DNA of 64,000 nucleotides from Desulforapulum autotrophicum (GTDB lineage: Bacteria; Desulfobacterota; Desulfobacteria; Desulfobacterales; Desulfolunaceae). The position numbers and the translations under genes are program-made. Under the pieces are notes generated by a model. That model ran no database searches. It had not been told where the DNA came from and saw nothing but the letters and a program-made list of their open reading frames with translations. Shown one piece after another: positions 18,230-27,898 of the stretch; positions within the stretch are counted from its first letter, which is position 1; every line of letters begins with the position of its first letter. The stretch spans positions 1-64,000 of the forward strand of contig DYJE01000006.1 of assembly GCA_020723285.1 (NCBI GenBank), written 5' to 3'.

Positions 18230-18550
18230 TTATCCCTGAAGCCCGTTGACCTCTTCCGGATCGCTCGTCCTGTATCGTCGATAGACAGCCAGAACGAAAC
18301 TCACCACGATGGCCGCTTCAGCCGCAGCGATTCCCATGATGAACAATGTGAAAATCTGACCTACAGCAGGGTCCGGGGCAGTAAACTTGTTGAATGCCAT
18401 GAAGTTCAATCCGGCCCCGTTAAGAACGAGCTCAGTTGAAACAAGCATTCCAATAAATGTCTTGTGACGGATCATCCCATAAATGCCCATGACAAGAAGA
18501 AGCACGGCAAGAATAAGATAGGTGTTTAGATTCTGACTTAAGTACATCAA
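18230..18550 (-). CDS. nuoK: Complex I subunit K
   Basis: A 106-residue, three-helix membrane subunit homologous to MrpC. The TELVLNGAGLNFMAF helix holds the conserved membrane glutamate (the Glu36 equivalent), and MGIAAAEAAIVVSFVLAVYRR holds the second. The start overlaps the nuoJ stop by four bases. NuoK is part of the ion path next to the quinone-binding subunits. Confidence 0.93.
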   Translation of the reverse strand: MMYLSQNLNTYLILAVLLLVMGIYGMIRHKTFIGMLVSTELVLNGAGLNFMAFNKFTAPDPAVGQIFTLFIMGIAAAEAAIVVSFVLAVYRRYRTSDPEEVNGLQG

Positions 18551-19077
18551 ACTTCCTCCTCCCTTCCGCCCCGGGCCAGAATGATGGAACCCACGATGGC
18601 GACAAGAAGCACCACCGAAATCAGCTCAAAGGCGAGGCAGTAATTCAAAAGGAGGCTTTTCCCGATCCATTCGATGGAAAAGTCCCCTGTGCTTTCGGCT
18701 GCTTTGGACCAGACCGTCCGGCCGATGGCCACCGTAAAAAGAAGAACAGCCGCCACACCCGATGCGGCGATTCCCAGAACCATGTTGCGGCTCATGATGT
18801 TTCTTTCAGCACTTTCTCTGGGGGTGTAGCCCACCATGATCCCGAACACGAGAACGATACAGACAGCTCCCATGTAAATCAGAATCTGCATCATGGTGAG
18901 AAACATGCTGCCAAGATAGAAATACAAACCCGCCACACCGAGAAGACACACGGCAAGGCCAAGGACGGAATGCATGAGTATCCTCGCCTTCACCGCCAGC
19001 CATGCCCCGGAAAGCGTCAGCAGGATAAACGTTATGAACAGTGCTTCAGCTATGAATTGATACGTCGCGTTCATCAT
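18547..19077 (-). CDS. nuoJ: Complex I subunit J
   Basis: A 176-residue membrane subunit. The central GSMFLTMMQILIYMGAVCIVLVFGIMVG segment contains the helix that in known structures kinks with a pi-bulge during turnover (QI-Y-GA-x-VLF is the family signature). It overlaps nuoI and nuoK by four bases at each end, indicating tight translational coupling. Confidence 0.93.
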   Translation of the reverse strand: MMNATYQFIAEALFITFILLTLSGAWLAVKARILMHSVLGLAVCLLGVAGLYFYLGSMFLTMMQILIYMGAVCIVLVFGIMVGYTPRESAERNIMSRNMVLGIAASGVAAVLLFTVAIGRTVWSKAAESTGDFSIEWIGKSLLLNYCLAFELISVVLLVAIVGSIILARGGREEEV

Positions 19078-19514
19078 TTCCCCTCAAGCCGTTTGATCAG
19101 GTCAAAGTGAAATTCCTGCCTGGAAAAACCCGCCAGTTCGTATTCACTGGAAAAGGTCAGTGCCGTCCGGCTGCATGACTCCACACAGATACCGCAGAGA
19201 CTGCACTTGGTAAAATCATAATCAAAGACCGTCAGAACCTTGCCCTTGACCCCTTCCCTCTTTTCACCTTCAACGGTCAGACATCCGCAGGGGCAATTCT
19301 TCGCGCACATGCCGCAGACAAGACAGTTGTGCCTGCTGTCGTTTTCATCGAACCTGACCAACTCGATATGTCCCCTGATATTCGGGGTCACGTCGATTTT
19401 CTCCCTGGGGTACTGAACGGTAACCACAGGCTTGATAATAGCCTTGAATGTCACCCCCAGACCAATGAGAAGGCTTTTGCCACCGGTATAAATGTCTCTG
19501 AAATATCCGCTCAT
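19074..19514 (-). CDS. nuoI: Complex I subunit I, 2x[4Fe-4S] ferredoxin-like
   Basis: A 146-residue peripheral-arm protein with two CxxCxxCxxxC motifs (CLVCGMCAKNCP and CSLCGICVESCS) that hold clusters N6a and N6b and pass electrons towards NuoB. I place the start at the ATG at 19514, which overlaps the nuoH stop as ATGA; a longer frame to 19580 would run inside nuoH. In this operon NuoI is the outermost electron carrier, since NuoE, F and G are absent. Confidence 0.93.
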   Translation of the reverse strand: MSGYFRDIYTGGKSLLIGLGVTFKAIIKPVVTVQYPREKIDVTPNIRGHIELVRFDENDSRHNCLVCGMCAKNCPCGCLTVEGEKREGVKGKVLTVFDYDFTKCSLCGICVESCSRTALTFSSEYELAGFSRQEFHFDLIKRLEGK

Positions 19515-20515
19515 ATCATCTTCACTAAAAAGGCTGTTATTAAAAGATTGACCAATGAAAAGGGAATCAGGTACTTCCACGCGAGATTCATGAGCTGGTC
19601 AAAACGAACCCTGGGGTACGTCCATCTCACCCAGATCATCACCAGCATCAGTACGAATACTTTGGAAAGAAACCAGAACGCGCCCATCAGGGGGCCACTG
19701 GCCAGACCGAAAGGACCGTTCCAGCCGCCCAGGAACATGATGCTTGCGATGGAAGCCATGATGAACAGGTTTCCGTATTCGGCCACGGCAAAAAGGCCGA
19801 AACCGAATCCGCTGTATTCGGTGTGGAATCCGGCGGTGAGTTCGCTTTCAGCCTCGGGGAGATCGAAGGGGGCCCGGTTTGTTTCGGCGCATCCGGCGAT
19901 CAGGTATATCACGAAAGCCACGAACAGGTTCGGATAAACCGCAAACCAGAGCCAGCCGCTCTGAGCTTCGACGATTTTCTGGAGATCGAATGATGCCGTG
20001 GTTAAAACCACGGAAAGAAGCGAAAGAAGAATCGGAATCTCGTAAGCGATATTCTGTGCCACGGAGCGCATGGCACCAAACATCGAATATTTGTTGTTCG
20101 AACTCCACCCGGCAATGAGAATGGCGAAGACGTTGATCGACGCCATGGCAATGATGTAGATCAGGCCGATGTGGAGGTTGATTCCGTAAAGCGCCTTGCT
20201 GAAAGGCAGGGCCGCGAAAATCATCACCACCGGCGTGAAGCAGAGGAGAGGTGCCAGACGGAAAAGGAAACGATCGGCATCTCTGGGAACGATAAGCTGT
20301 TTGGCCAGCATTTTAACGCCGTCCAGAATCATCTGGAGCCAGCCCTGGACACCGATTTCCATCGGCCCCCAGCGGCGCTGAATCCGGGCCGCGATTTTTC
20401 TTTCGAGATAACCCATGACAATGGCGTTCAGAAAGACGATGCCGATAAGAACCAGAAAAGCAATGAGCATCCGAAGCAAGCTGTACGTTTGAATCAAGTC
20501 GATAATCTGTTGCAT
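19511..20515 (-). CDS. nuoH: Complex I subunit H
   Basis: A 334-residue membrane subunit that forms the quinone tunnel with NuoB and NuoD. Signatures are GYLERKIAARIQRRWGPME near the N-terminus and CAETNRAPFDLPEAESEL in the loop that faces the quinone site. It follows nuoD after only five bases and overlaps nuoI. Confidence 0.95.
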   Translation of the reverse strand: MQQIIDLIQTYSLLRMLIAFLVLIGIVFLNAIVMGYLERKIAARIQRRWGPMEIGVQGWLQMILDGVKMLAKQLIVPRDADRFLFRLAPLLCFTPVVMIFAALPFSKALYGINLHIGLIYIIAMASINVFAILIAGWSSNNKYSMFGAMRSVAQNIAYEIPILLSLLSVVLTTASFDLQKIVEAQSGWLWFAVYPNLFVAFVIYLIAGCAETNRAPFDLPEAESELTAGFHTEYSGFGFGLFAVAEYGNLFIMASIASIMFLGGWNGPFGLASGPLMGAFWFLSKVFVLMLVMIWVRWTYPRVRFDQLMNLAWKYLIPFSLVNLLITAFLVKMI

Positions 20516-20520
20516 AGTCC

Positions 20521-21639
20521 CTACCTGTCGATTTCCGGAATGACCAGATCAAGGCTTCCCATGGCGGACACCAGATCCGCGATGAGCATCCCCGTGCACA
20601 TTTCTTCCAGTAAGCTCAAATTTGAATACGAAGGCACCCTGATCTTCAGTTTGTAGGGTACTTCACTGCCGTCACCCACCAGGTAATAGGTTAAAACACC
20701 CCTTGCCGTTTCCACGGAAAAGCTGCAATCCCCTTCCTGAAGTTTGGCTCGCTTGGGTTTCGCGAGAACCGGCCCGTCGGGCAGTTTGTCAAGGGCCTGT
20801 TCGATAATGCGAAGACTCTGCTCCAGTTCGCAGATTCTCACATAATAGCGGTCAAGTGAGTCGCCGTTTTTTCCTGTGGGGATATCGAAATCAAAATGGG
20901 AATAAACGGAATACGGCTCGCTTTTCCGGATGTCGTAAGCGATTCCCGAACCACGGAGCGTGGGGCCTGTGGCGCCGTATCTCCTGGCCATATCTGCGGT
21001 GATGATGCCCACGCCCTCGGTTCGTTTGATAAAAATCACGTTTCCTGTGACAAGGTCGTTGTACATGGGGATGCGTTTACGGAAATTTTCGATGAACGCC
21101 CGTGTCCGTTTAATAAACGTATCGTCGATATCCTTGAGAACACCTCCGACACGGTAGTAGCAGTAAGTAAGCCGTGAACCCGTGATGTCTTCAAGGGCAT
21201 CCAAGATGTCTTCACGGTCATCGAACGCGTAAAGTATGGGGGTAAACGCGCCAAGGTCTAAAACATAGGCCCCGATTCCCAGAAGATGGCTGGCGATCCT
21301 GTTCATTTCAGACGTGATCACCCGGATGTATTCGGCTCGTTCAGGCACTTCGATACCGGCCATCCGCTCGATCAGGGCCACATATCCATGATTGAATGGC
21401 ATGGCTCCCACGTAGTCCATACGGCCTGTATTTGGATAGAATCCCGGCCATGTCCGCGATTCGGCCATTTTTTCCTGCATTCTGTGGCCGTAGCCCAGAA
21501 CAGGATCGATTCCCATGGCGTATTCCCCATCCATTTCCAGGATGACACGAAGAACTCCGTGCGTCGCGGGATGCTGAGGCCCCATGTTCAACAGGAAACG
21601 ATGCTTGTCGGTTGTTTCGAATTTTGTCATCGTTGACAT
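20521..21639 (-). CDS. nuoD: Complex I subunit D (49-kDa type)
   Basis: A 372-residue peripheral subunit related to NiFe-hydrogenase large subunits. It opens with NMGPQHPATHGVLRV, whose His reaches into the quinone pocket, and ends with DLVSAMGSLDLVIPEIDR. It is not fused to NuoC. I take the ATG at 21639, which has GGAG eight bases upstream; a GTG at 21648 overlapping the nuoC stop is the alternative. Confidence 0.94.
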   Translation of the reverse strand: MSTMTKFETTDKHRFLLNMGPQHPATHGVLRVILEMDGEYAMGIDPVLGYGHRMQEKMAESRTWPGFYPNTGRMDYVGAMPFNHGYVALIERMAGIEVPERAEYIRVITSEMNRIASHLLGIGAYVLDLGAFTPILYAFDDREDILDALEDITGSRLTYCYYRVGGVLKDIDDTFIKRTRAFIENFRKRIPMYNDLVTGNVIFIKRTEGVGIITADMARRYGATGPTLRGSGIAYDIRKSEPYSVYSHFDFDIPTGKNGDSLDRYYVRICELEQSLRIIEQALDKLPDGPVLAKPKRAKLQEGDCSFSVETARGVLTYYLVGDGSEVPYKLKIRVPSYSNLSLLEEMCTGMLIADLVSAMGSLDLVIPEIDR

Positions 21640-21644
21640 CTCAT

Positions 21645-22172
21645 TCACTCCGCAGCCGTTTGTTCTTCTTTTGTCTTTTTGACGGGTTTCATTTCTGCGT
21701 CACCGCCAGATTTCCGGGTAATGGTTTCAACGTTCACCAGCTTGTCTGCATGTTTCAGAAGCGGTTTCAGGTCTGCGTCTTCTTCGCTCAGCAAGAGGGT
21801 CCGCAGGTCTGCATGACCCGTGAAAACAACGCCGTAGAAATCGTGGGTCTCACGTTCGTGCCAATTTGCTCCGTGATATATATCGCATATGGTGGGTATT
21901 TCACCCTGAGCGTTCGCCATGGCCTTGGCATTGATGCGGCAGGCTTCATCAAAATGGGCGAACTGGTAGACAACCTGAAAACACGGGGTCACATGAACTG
22001 CACTGACAAAATCGATATAGAACCCGCAGTCAAGCATGGCTTGAGCGAAATCCCGGACCTGCGATTCCGTTAGTTTCACTTCAAGATGGTAACCGCATTT
22101 TTTATAATCGGATTCAGCAACGTCAAAGGAGCCAGATTTTAAAATATCCAGGGTATTCTTCATTAAACTCAT
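21645..22172 (-). CDS. nuoC: Complex I subunit C (30-kDa type)
   Basis: A 175-residue peripheral subunit. The signature is [21 protein letters not shown], where NuoC packs against NuoD. I use the ATG at 22172, which overlaps the nuoB stop as ATGA; the frame is open further upstream. The C-terminus is Lys/Glu rich and looks flexible. Confidence 0.92.
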   Translation of the reverse strand: MSLMKNTLDILKSGSFDVAESDYKKCGYHLEVKLTESQVRDFAQAMLDCGFYIDFVSAVHVTPCFQVVYQFAHFDEACRINAKAMANAQGEIPTICDIYHGANWHERETHDFYGVVFTGHADLRTLLLSEEDADLKPLLKHADKLVNVETITRKSGGDAEMKPVKKTKEEQTAAE

Positions 22173-22762
22173 ATCTTGATCACCTCCGGCTTTTCCGGCA
22201 TCTTTCGCTGTGGCCATGGCTGGCGACCACCCGTGATCTTTTCCTGAAGCTTCAAAATCCCCTCGATCAGGGCTTCAGGCCGCGGCGGACATCCAGGAAT
22301 ATAGACATCCACCGGAATCAGTCGATCAACACCTTCGATGACGTTATAATTTTCTTCAACAGCAAAAGGCCCGCCGGAAATGGCGCAGTTCCCCATGGCG
22401 ATAACCCATTTAGGGGCCGGCATCTGTTCGTAGAGCGTGATGACTGCCGGAGCCATTTTTTTATTAACCGTTCCTGAAACAATCAGAAGGTCACATTGCC
22501 TGGCTGACGGGCGGAAAACTTCGGCACCGTATCGGGCCATGTCGATTCTGGCCATACCGGTGGCCATCATTTCTATGGCGCAGCATGCAAGACCGAAAGT
22601 CATGGGCCACAATGAATTGGCCTGACAGACTTTGAGAACCTTATCCGTCAAAAGAAGCTGACTCAGCATCGCTCCCTGGTGCTCTATGGCTCCCTGCTCG
22701 TACTCTTCACGCAACGATTGCGTGAAGGCATTGATGCTTTTTATTTTACTTTCCTCGCCCAC
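22169..22762 (-). CDS. nuoB: Complex I subunit B, cluster N2
   Basis: A 197-residue peripheral subunit carrying the terminal [4Fe-4S] cluster N2. The ligands are the adjacent cysteines in LACCAIEMM, the Cys in [10 protein letters not shown], and the Cys in [12 protein letters not shown]. It reduces quinone at the junction with NuoD and NuoH. The start is uncertain: a GTG at 22762 lies inside the end of nuoA. Confidence 0.94.
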   Translation of the reverse strand: MGEESKIKSINAFTQSLREEYEQGAIEHQGAMLSQLLLTDKVLKVCQANSLWPMTFGLACCAIEMMATGMARIDMARYGAEVFRPSARQCDLLIVSGTVNKKMAPAVITLYEQMPAPKWVIAMGNCAISGGPFAVEENYNVIEGVDRLIPVDVYIPGCPPRPEALIEGILKLQEKITGGRQPWPQRKMPEKPEVIKI

Positions 22763-23136
22763 GTGAAGACTCCTTTGGCCCAGGCATAAACGATGGCCAG
22801 TGACAGAATTCCAACAAAAATGAAAAGCTCCGAGATCCCCCTTGCCGGACTCACAGCATCCGTGTTGTAAATTGTTGCAACCGGAAACAAATAGAGAACG
22901 TCCACATCAAAGGCGAGGAAAATCAGGGCGTAAAGATAATAGGAAATCCCGAAACGGTAATCCCACATCTGTTTGAAAGGTTCGACGCCGCATTCATAAG
23001 CCTGGAATGAACGTTCATATTCGGTTGTTTTCGGCCTGATATAATAAGATATGACAAATGGAAGAAACACGGCAATCGTGCCTCCTGCCATAAACAAGAC
23101 AATATACATGTAATCAGTGAGGCAACTTTCAGTCAT
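22741..23136 (-). CDS. nuoA: Complex I subunit A
   Basis: A 131-residue, three-helix membrane subunit and the first gene of the operon. The loop [21 protein letters not shown] and the helix [15 protein letters not shown], with conserved acidic residues, are diagnostic. GGGAGG stands eight bases before the ATG. The C-terminus overlaps nuoB. Confidence 0.94.
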   Translation of the reverse strand: MTESCLTDYMYIVLFMAGGTIAVFLPFVISYYIRPKTTEYERSFQAYECGVEPFKQMWDYRFGISYYLYALIFLAFDVDVLYLFPVATIYNTDAVSPARGISELFIFVGILSLAIVYAWAKGVFTWARKVK

Positions 23137-23384
23137 TCAACAGACCTCCCAATTCCTATGGAACGGCGCAACGGGGGTATTCCCGTCAGAGTTCATTCAG
23201 TTGTTAAAATTAAGTATGGCAGGCGAAGAAATCCGCCTTGCAACCAAACGGATTTCGGGACACTATTATAAACAATAGACGATAAGTCAAGGGGTTTTTG
23301 TCGCTATTTTTAAACAATCATTTTAGATTGCTAATTTCCTTATTTTATTTTTTTTATAACAGAAACAACCGACAGATGTTACGA
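23137..23384. other. Upstream region of nuo operon
   Basis: This 248-base gap holds no gene. It contains the nuoA ribosome-binding site, a sigma-70-like promoter candidate (described separately), and an A/T-rich stretch up to the end of rluD. I see no clear operator or riboswitch. Confidence 0.5.
23263..23290 (-). promoter_or_regulatory. Candidate promoter for the nuo operon
   Basis: On the minus strand TTGACT is followed by TATAAT after 14 bases or by TAATAG after 16 bases. The position, about 130 bases before nuoA, suits the operon promoter. Spacing to the best -10 is short, so the exact -10 is uncertain. Confidence 0.45.
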
Positions 23385-24422
23385 TCAATGAATTTTTTCA
23401 CTTAAAGATTGAATATCTTCGATCACTATCGCCATATCTGCCGGAAGCGGTGCTTGAAAGCTCATGGTTTCAAGGGTCGAAGGATGCTGTATCGTAATCC
23501 TTCGGGCGTGGAGCATCTGCCGATCAGTCGACGCAAGAATCTTCATTTCCTGCTGGTTTGTCCTTGCGGGGTGAACGTTCATGCGTGACGTGTACACCCC
23601 GTCACCCACGACAGGATGATGAATGGAATGGCAGTGAACCCTTATCTGATGGGTTCTCCCGGTTTCAATCTCACAGCGGATCAGGGTTGAATGATGGTAT
23701 CGTTGTTCGACGTGATAATGTGTCACTGCCTTTTTCCCGCCGGAGCGCGCCACGCTCATCCTTTTCCGATCCACAGGGTGTCGACCGATCGGAGCATCAA
23801 TGGTTCCGGAATCCTGCTGAAAACGTCCGTAAACCAGAGCAACATACTCTTTTCTCACATCCCGGACCTGAAATGATTCAGACAGCTTCATAAGCGCCTT
23901 CTGGTTCCTGGCGATGATCATGACACCCGATGTATCCATATCGAGCCGGTGCACAATCCCGGGACGACTGTCGTTGTCTCCTGAAGCTATATCGGGATAA
24001 TGGTAAAGCAGACCGTTGACCAGAGTTCCAGTCCAGTGACCTGGAGCAGGATGAACAACAAGACCTGCCTGCTTGTTGAGCACGATGATTTCTCGATCTT
24101 CGTATAAGACATCCAGGGGAATGTTTTCTGGCGCGAATTGAACAATGTCCGGTGGGGGAACAATGCCGGAAACCTTGTCTGAAGGTTTGAGTCTGTAGGA
24201 TGGTTTTTTTAGGGTATCGTTAACTTTGACATCACCCTGCTCTATCAGTCGACAGGCTTTTGTCCGTTGAACGCTGTCTATCTTTTCGGATAAAAACACA
24301 TCAAGGCGCTTACCCGCATCGCTTTCATCAGCTTCCAGGGCAAAGACGCCTTGATCAATTTCCTCGATGTAAGATTCCAAAGACAACGATCTAACTGGCG
24401 GGTTTATCAAACAATGACTCAA
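23385..24422 (-). CDS. rluD: RluD-type 23S rRNA pseudouridine synthase
   Basis: An S4 RNA-binding domain (AGKRLDVFLSEKI to about residue 90) precedes a RluA-family catalytic domain with HRLDMDTSGVMI, whose Asp is the nucleophile, and the KEYVALVYG motif. RluD-type enzymes modify uridines in helix 69 of 23S rRNA; the exact specificity within the family cannot be fixed here. No in-frame ATG precedes the S4 domain: the frame opens with TTG (24422) inside carD, and a later TTG near 24385 is also possible, so the start is uncertain. Confidence 0.85.
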   Translation of the reverse strand: MSHCLINPPVRSLSLESYIEEIDQGVFALEADESDAGKRLDVFLSEKIDSVQRTKACRLIEQGDVKVNDTLKKPSYRLKPSDKVSGIVPPPDIVQFAPENIPLDVLYEDREIIVLNKQAGLVVHPAPGHWTGTLVNGLLYHYPDIASGDNDSRPGIVHRLDMDTSGVMIIARNQKALMKLSESFQVRDVRKEYVALVYGRFQQDSGTIDAPIGRHPVDRKRMSVARSGGKKAVTHYHVEQRYHHSTLIRCEIETGRTHQIRVHCHSIHHPVVGDGVYTSRMNVHPARTNQQEMKILASTDRQMLHARRITIQHPSTLETMSFQAPLPADMAIVIEDIQSLSEKIH

Positions 24423-24906
24423 TTTCAGCCATCATATCTTTTTCACTCATGTCTTTTGCTGTGCAAAGTTCTTTAAGTAAGAGGCTCTGGGCGGTATCAA
24501 GGAGTTTTCTCTCTCCGAAGGACAGGTCCTTTGTCAGCCTCAAGAGAAAGAGATCACGAAAAACTTCGGCGACATCAAAGAGGGAACCGGTCTTGATTTT
24601 GTCCATGTATTCGCGATATCTTCTGTTCCAGGTTTGATTGTCCAGTGAGCAGTCTTTCTTCTTGGTGATGATCTCGTACACTTTGGGGATGTCTTTTTCT
24701 CCGATCAAGCTTCGGAGACCCACCGATTTGACGTTGCTCGTCGGAATCATGATGACCATTCCATTTTCAAGGACTTTCATAATATAGAAATCCATATCAG
24801 AACCGCCGATTTCACGGGATTCAATGGATTCGATCCGTCCGACGCCATGGGCCGGGTAAACTGCCAGATCGCCAACCTGAAATTCTCTTGCCAATTCCTG
24901 TGCCAT
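24391..24906 (-). CDS. carD: CarD-family RNA polymerase-binding regulator
   Basis: A 171-residue protein with the N-terminal CarD/TRCF RNAP-interaction fold (FQVGDLAVYPAHGVGRIESIE) and an all-helical C-terminal half. CarD proteins bind the RNAP beta subunit and stabilise open promoter complexes, often at rRNA promoters. AGGTGG lies six bases before the ATG at 24906, which decides that start over an upstream one at 24936. It overlaps the rluD frame downstream. Confidence 0.9.
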   Translation of the reverse strand: MAQELAREFQVGDLAVYPAHGVGRIESIESREIGGSDMDFYIMKVLENGMVIMIPTSNVKSVGLRSLIGEKDIPKVYEIITKKKDCSLDNQTWNRRYREYMDKIKTGSLFDVAEVFRDLFLLRLTKDLSFGERKLLDTAQSLLLKELCTAKDMSEKDMMAEIESLFDKPAS

Positions 24907-25100
24907 TTTCACCACCTGTGAGAGACGCCGAGTCAAAAAATCCGCAAACCATGGATGAGATATGATCCTGCCGTGGTTCGAACACTATATAACCATTGTG
25001 GATTTCAAAAAGACCGCCGTGCTGCGCTCATAAAAAAATTAGTAAGACTCAAATCAAACACCCCAGTGTTATACCACAAGTGAACATTTCGTTCAATAAA

Positions 25101-25128
25101 AAAAGGGGTGTGGAATACCACACCCCTT
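25101..25128 (-). terminator. Intrinsic terminator after hppA
   Basis: A perfect 11-bp stem AAGGGGTGTGG / CCACACCCCTT with a four-base loop. On the minus strand it is followed by a run of T residues, about 40 bases beyond the hppA stop. Confidence 0.93.
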
Positions 25129-25168
25129 GATGACTCACATCGTAAATCCGACGAATCGGATCAACAAA

Positions 25169-27190
25169 TTACCCGATAAAAGGAACGAGAAGAAGAGCCA
25201 CAACGTTGAGGATCTTGATCATCGGGTTGATTGCGGGACCGGCGGTGTCTTTGTAGGGGTCACCTACGGTGTCACCGGTAACGGCTGCTTTATGGGCATC
25301 GCTGCCTTTTCCGCCGTAGTTTCCGCTTTCAATGTATTTTTTAGCATTGTCCCAAGCTGCACCACCGGTGGTCATGGAGATACCCACGAAAAGACCGGTT
25401 ACGATACTGCCGATGAGAAGTCCGCCGAGGGCTTCTGCACCGAGTACGAAACCCACGATAACGGGAACGATAACGGGGAGAAGAGCGGGGATCATCATTT
25501 CGGAAAGAGCGAATTTGGTGACGATGTCAACGCAAGCTGCATAGTCGGGTTTCGCGGTTCCTTCCATGATGCCTGGGATTTCTTTGAACTGACGACGAAC
25601 TTCTTTAACAACTGCATGACCGGCTTTACCAACGGCTTTCATAGCCATGGCACCAAACAGGTAAGGCAGAAGACCACCGATGAAGAGACCGATGAGAACG
25701 TCAACCTGAGAAAGGTCGAAAGTCAGTTTTTTGCCAGCGTGAACGAATTCCTGAGTGTAAGCTGAGAAAAGAACCATGGCTGCAAGAGCAGCGGAACCGA
25801 TAGCATAACCTTTGGTTACAGCTTTGGTGGTGTTACCTACTGCATCGAGAGGATCGGTAACGGCGCGAACAGCTTCGTCCATTTCTGCCATTTCAGCGAT
25901 ACCGCCGGCGTTGTCAGTGATGGGACCGTAAGCATCGATGGCGATAACCATACCGGTCATGGAGAGCATGGAAACAGCGGCAACAGCGATACCGTAAAGA
26001 CCGGCATAGTGATTGGCGGTGTAGATCGATGCACAGATTGCAAGAACAGGTGCAGCGGTAGATACCATACTTACAGCAAGACCGGCGATCATGTTGGTAC
26101 CATGACCGGTGGTTGATGCTTCAGCGATACCTTTAACAGGAGAGTAGATACCTGTGTAGAACTCGGTGATCACAACGATAACAACGGTGAGAACAAGACC
26201 AACAAGGGCACTTGCATAGAGCTGGGCTACAGTCAGGTCACCAATGTTGCCGATTTTTTTGAACGCGAAGAAGAAAGCAGCGGCAGCGATGATGGCGGCA
26301 CCGAACTGACCTTTGTAAAGAGCGCCCATGATGTAGTCATCATTTTCGCCAAGACGTACAAAGAATGTAGCGATACCTGAAGCGATAATCGAAATGGCAC
26401 CGAGAACCAGAGGCAGGATAACAGCCATGCTTTCTTCGGGGAAAAGGATCTGACCAAGAACCATGGCGGCAACGGTCGTTACAGCATAGGTTTCGAAAAG
26501 GTCAGCCGCCATACCGGCACAGTCACCGACGTTGTCACCGACGTTGTCAGCGATGGTCGCGGGGTTTCTGGGGTCGTCTTCGGGAATACCGGCTTCAACT
26601 TTACCCACAAGGTCAGCACCAACGTCAGCACCTTTGGTGAAGATACCGCCGCCGAGACGGGCAAAGATGGAAATCAAGCTGCCGCCGAAACCAAGAGCAA
26701 CGAGAGCCACGTTGATTTCTTTTGCATCGACGCCTTCAGCTACGAGGAAGGTGTAAAGACCGGCGCAAACGGTAAGAGCAAGACCGGCAACGATCATACC
26801 GGTAACAGTACCGCCTTTGAAAGCCATTCTGAGACCGGCGTTCAGACCATTACGGGAAGCTTCTGCAGTTCTGACGTTGGCGATAACGGAAACGCGCATT
26901 CCGATGTAACCAGCCATGAAAGAAGCGAGGGCACCGATAACGAAACCGGCCGTTGCATAAAGACCATAACCAGGAGCGAAATAAATAATTGTGGCAAGTA
27001 CAATACCTGCTGCGCCCATGCTTTTCGCCTGTCTGTTAAGATAAGCGATGGCACCAGCTTTGACTGCGTCTGCAATCTCGTTCATTCTTTCGTTACCGGC
27101 AGGAGCTGCCTTTACGACGATTGCCATGGCGATTGCGAAAGCAACACCGGCAAGACCCGCGTAAGTACACAACAACGGTAAATTTTCCAT
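25169..27190 (-). CDS. hppA: K+-independent H+-pumping pyrophosphatase
   Basis: A 673-residue integral membrane enzyme that hydrolyses pyrophosphate and pumps ions. Substrate-binding motifs include [20 protein letters not shown] and [20 protein letters not shown], with a matching acidic motif near the C-terminus. The key site reads [10 protein letters not shown]: the lysine (residue 456 from this start) marks the K+-independent class, all characterised members of which pump protons; the K+-dependent class has alanine there. The ATG at 27190 has GGAGG upstream; an earlier ATG at 27202 overlaps that ribosome-binding site. In sulfate reducers it can conserve energy from the pyrophosphate released in sulfate activation. 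Confidence 0.95.
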   Translation of the reverse strand: MENLPLLCTYAGLAGVAFAIAMAIVVKAAPAGNERMNEIADAVKAGAIAYLNRQAKSMGAAGIVLATIIYFAPGYGLYATAGFVIGALASFMAGYIGMRVSVIANVRTAEASRNGLNAGLRMAFKGGTVTGMIVAGLALTVCAGLYTFLVAEGVDAKEINVALVALGFGGSLISIFARLGGGIFTKGADVGADLVGKVEAGIPEDDPRNPATIADNVGDNVGDCAGMAADLFETYAVTTVAAMVLGQILFPEESMAVILPLVLGAISIIASGIATFFVRLGENDDYIMGALYKGQFGAAIIAAAAFFFAFKKIGNIGDLTVAQLYASALVGLVLTVVIVVITEFYTGIYSPVKGIAEASTTGHGTNMIAGLAVSMVSTAAPVLAICASIYTANHYAGLYGIAVAAVSMLSMTGMVIAIDAYGPITDNAGGIAEMAEMDEAVRAVTDPLDAVGNTTKAVTKGYAIGSAALAAMVLFSAYTQEFVHAGKKLTFDLSQVDVLIGLFIGGLLPYLFGAMAMKAVGKAGHAVVKEVRRQFKEIPGIMEGTAKPDYAACVDIVTKFALSEMMIPALLPVIVPVIVGFVLGAEALGGLLIGSIVTGLFVGISMTTGGAAWDNAKKYIESGNYGGKGSDAHKAAVTGDTVGDPYKDTAGPAINPMIKILNVVALLLVPFIG

Positions 27191-27232
27191 TCTTACCTCC
27201 ATTAAGTTGTTAAAAAATTAAAACCACTTTCA

Positions 27233-27799
27233 CTATCTCAAACAATTAAAATTGTTCATAGCCACTGTTAATCCATTTTTGATAACAGAGACAACCGCCT
27301 CTCCAGCCCTCTCAACCACCTTGTTCATGACCTCTGTTTCTTCTGCAGAGAATCTTCCCAAAACGTGGCCAGTTACATCTTTTTCACCGTCTGGGCGGCC
27401 GATGCCGATACGGAGCCGGGGAAAATCTCGGGTTCCGAAGGCATCAATAAGAGATCTTATCCCATTGTGACCCCCGTGCCCCCCTTTGTCCTTTATCTTT
27501 ATCCTTTCAAATGTGAGATCAATATCGTCATAAACAACGAAAAGATCCTCACTGGTCAGTCCGATATAGTCAGCAAGCTTCCGTAACGGAAAACCGCTTC
27601 TGTTCATATAAGCCATGGGCTTTGCAAGAATGACATCAACCCTTTCAATGATTCCTTTGCCATAAACAAGATCGAATTTCTGCTTTGAAAGAGGTATCCC
27701 ATATTCGTGAGAAAGTCGGTCAATGACAAAAAAACCGGCATTATGCCTTGTTTTTTCATATTTTTCTCCGGGATTTCCCAATCCGGCGACAAGAATCAT
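27233..27799 (-). CDS. pth: Peptidyl-tRNA hydrolase
   Basis: From the ATG at 27799 the protein has 188 residues, the usual Pth length. Motifs are VAGLGNPGEKY, the catalytic His region KTRHNAGFFVID, the FVVYDDIDL loop with the catalytic Asp, and GGHNGIRSL. It frees peptides from prematurely released tRNAs. The frame is open to 27892 with further ATGs (27832, 27892) and none has a clear ribosome-binding site, so the start is uncertain. It lies between rplY and hppA on the same strand. Confidence 0.93.
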   Translation of the reverse strand: MILVAGLGNPGEKYEKTRHNAGFFVIDRLSHEYGIPLSKQKFDLVYGKGIIERVDVILAKPMAYMNRSGFPLRKLADYIGLTSEDLFVVYDDIDLTFERIKIKDKGGHGGHNGIRSLIDAFGTRDFPRLRIGIGRPDGEKDVTGHVLGRFSAEETEVMNKVVERAGEAVVSVIKNGLTVAMNNFNCLR

Positions 27800-27898
27800 C
27801 TTTTTATCCGACTTCAATCCTTCAAGCTCCATGAATTTTAAAAGATCAGATGTTTCAATTAAAAATACAAAAAACACATCCCGACCAACCAAACGGGA

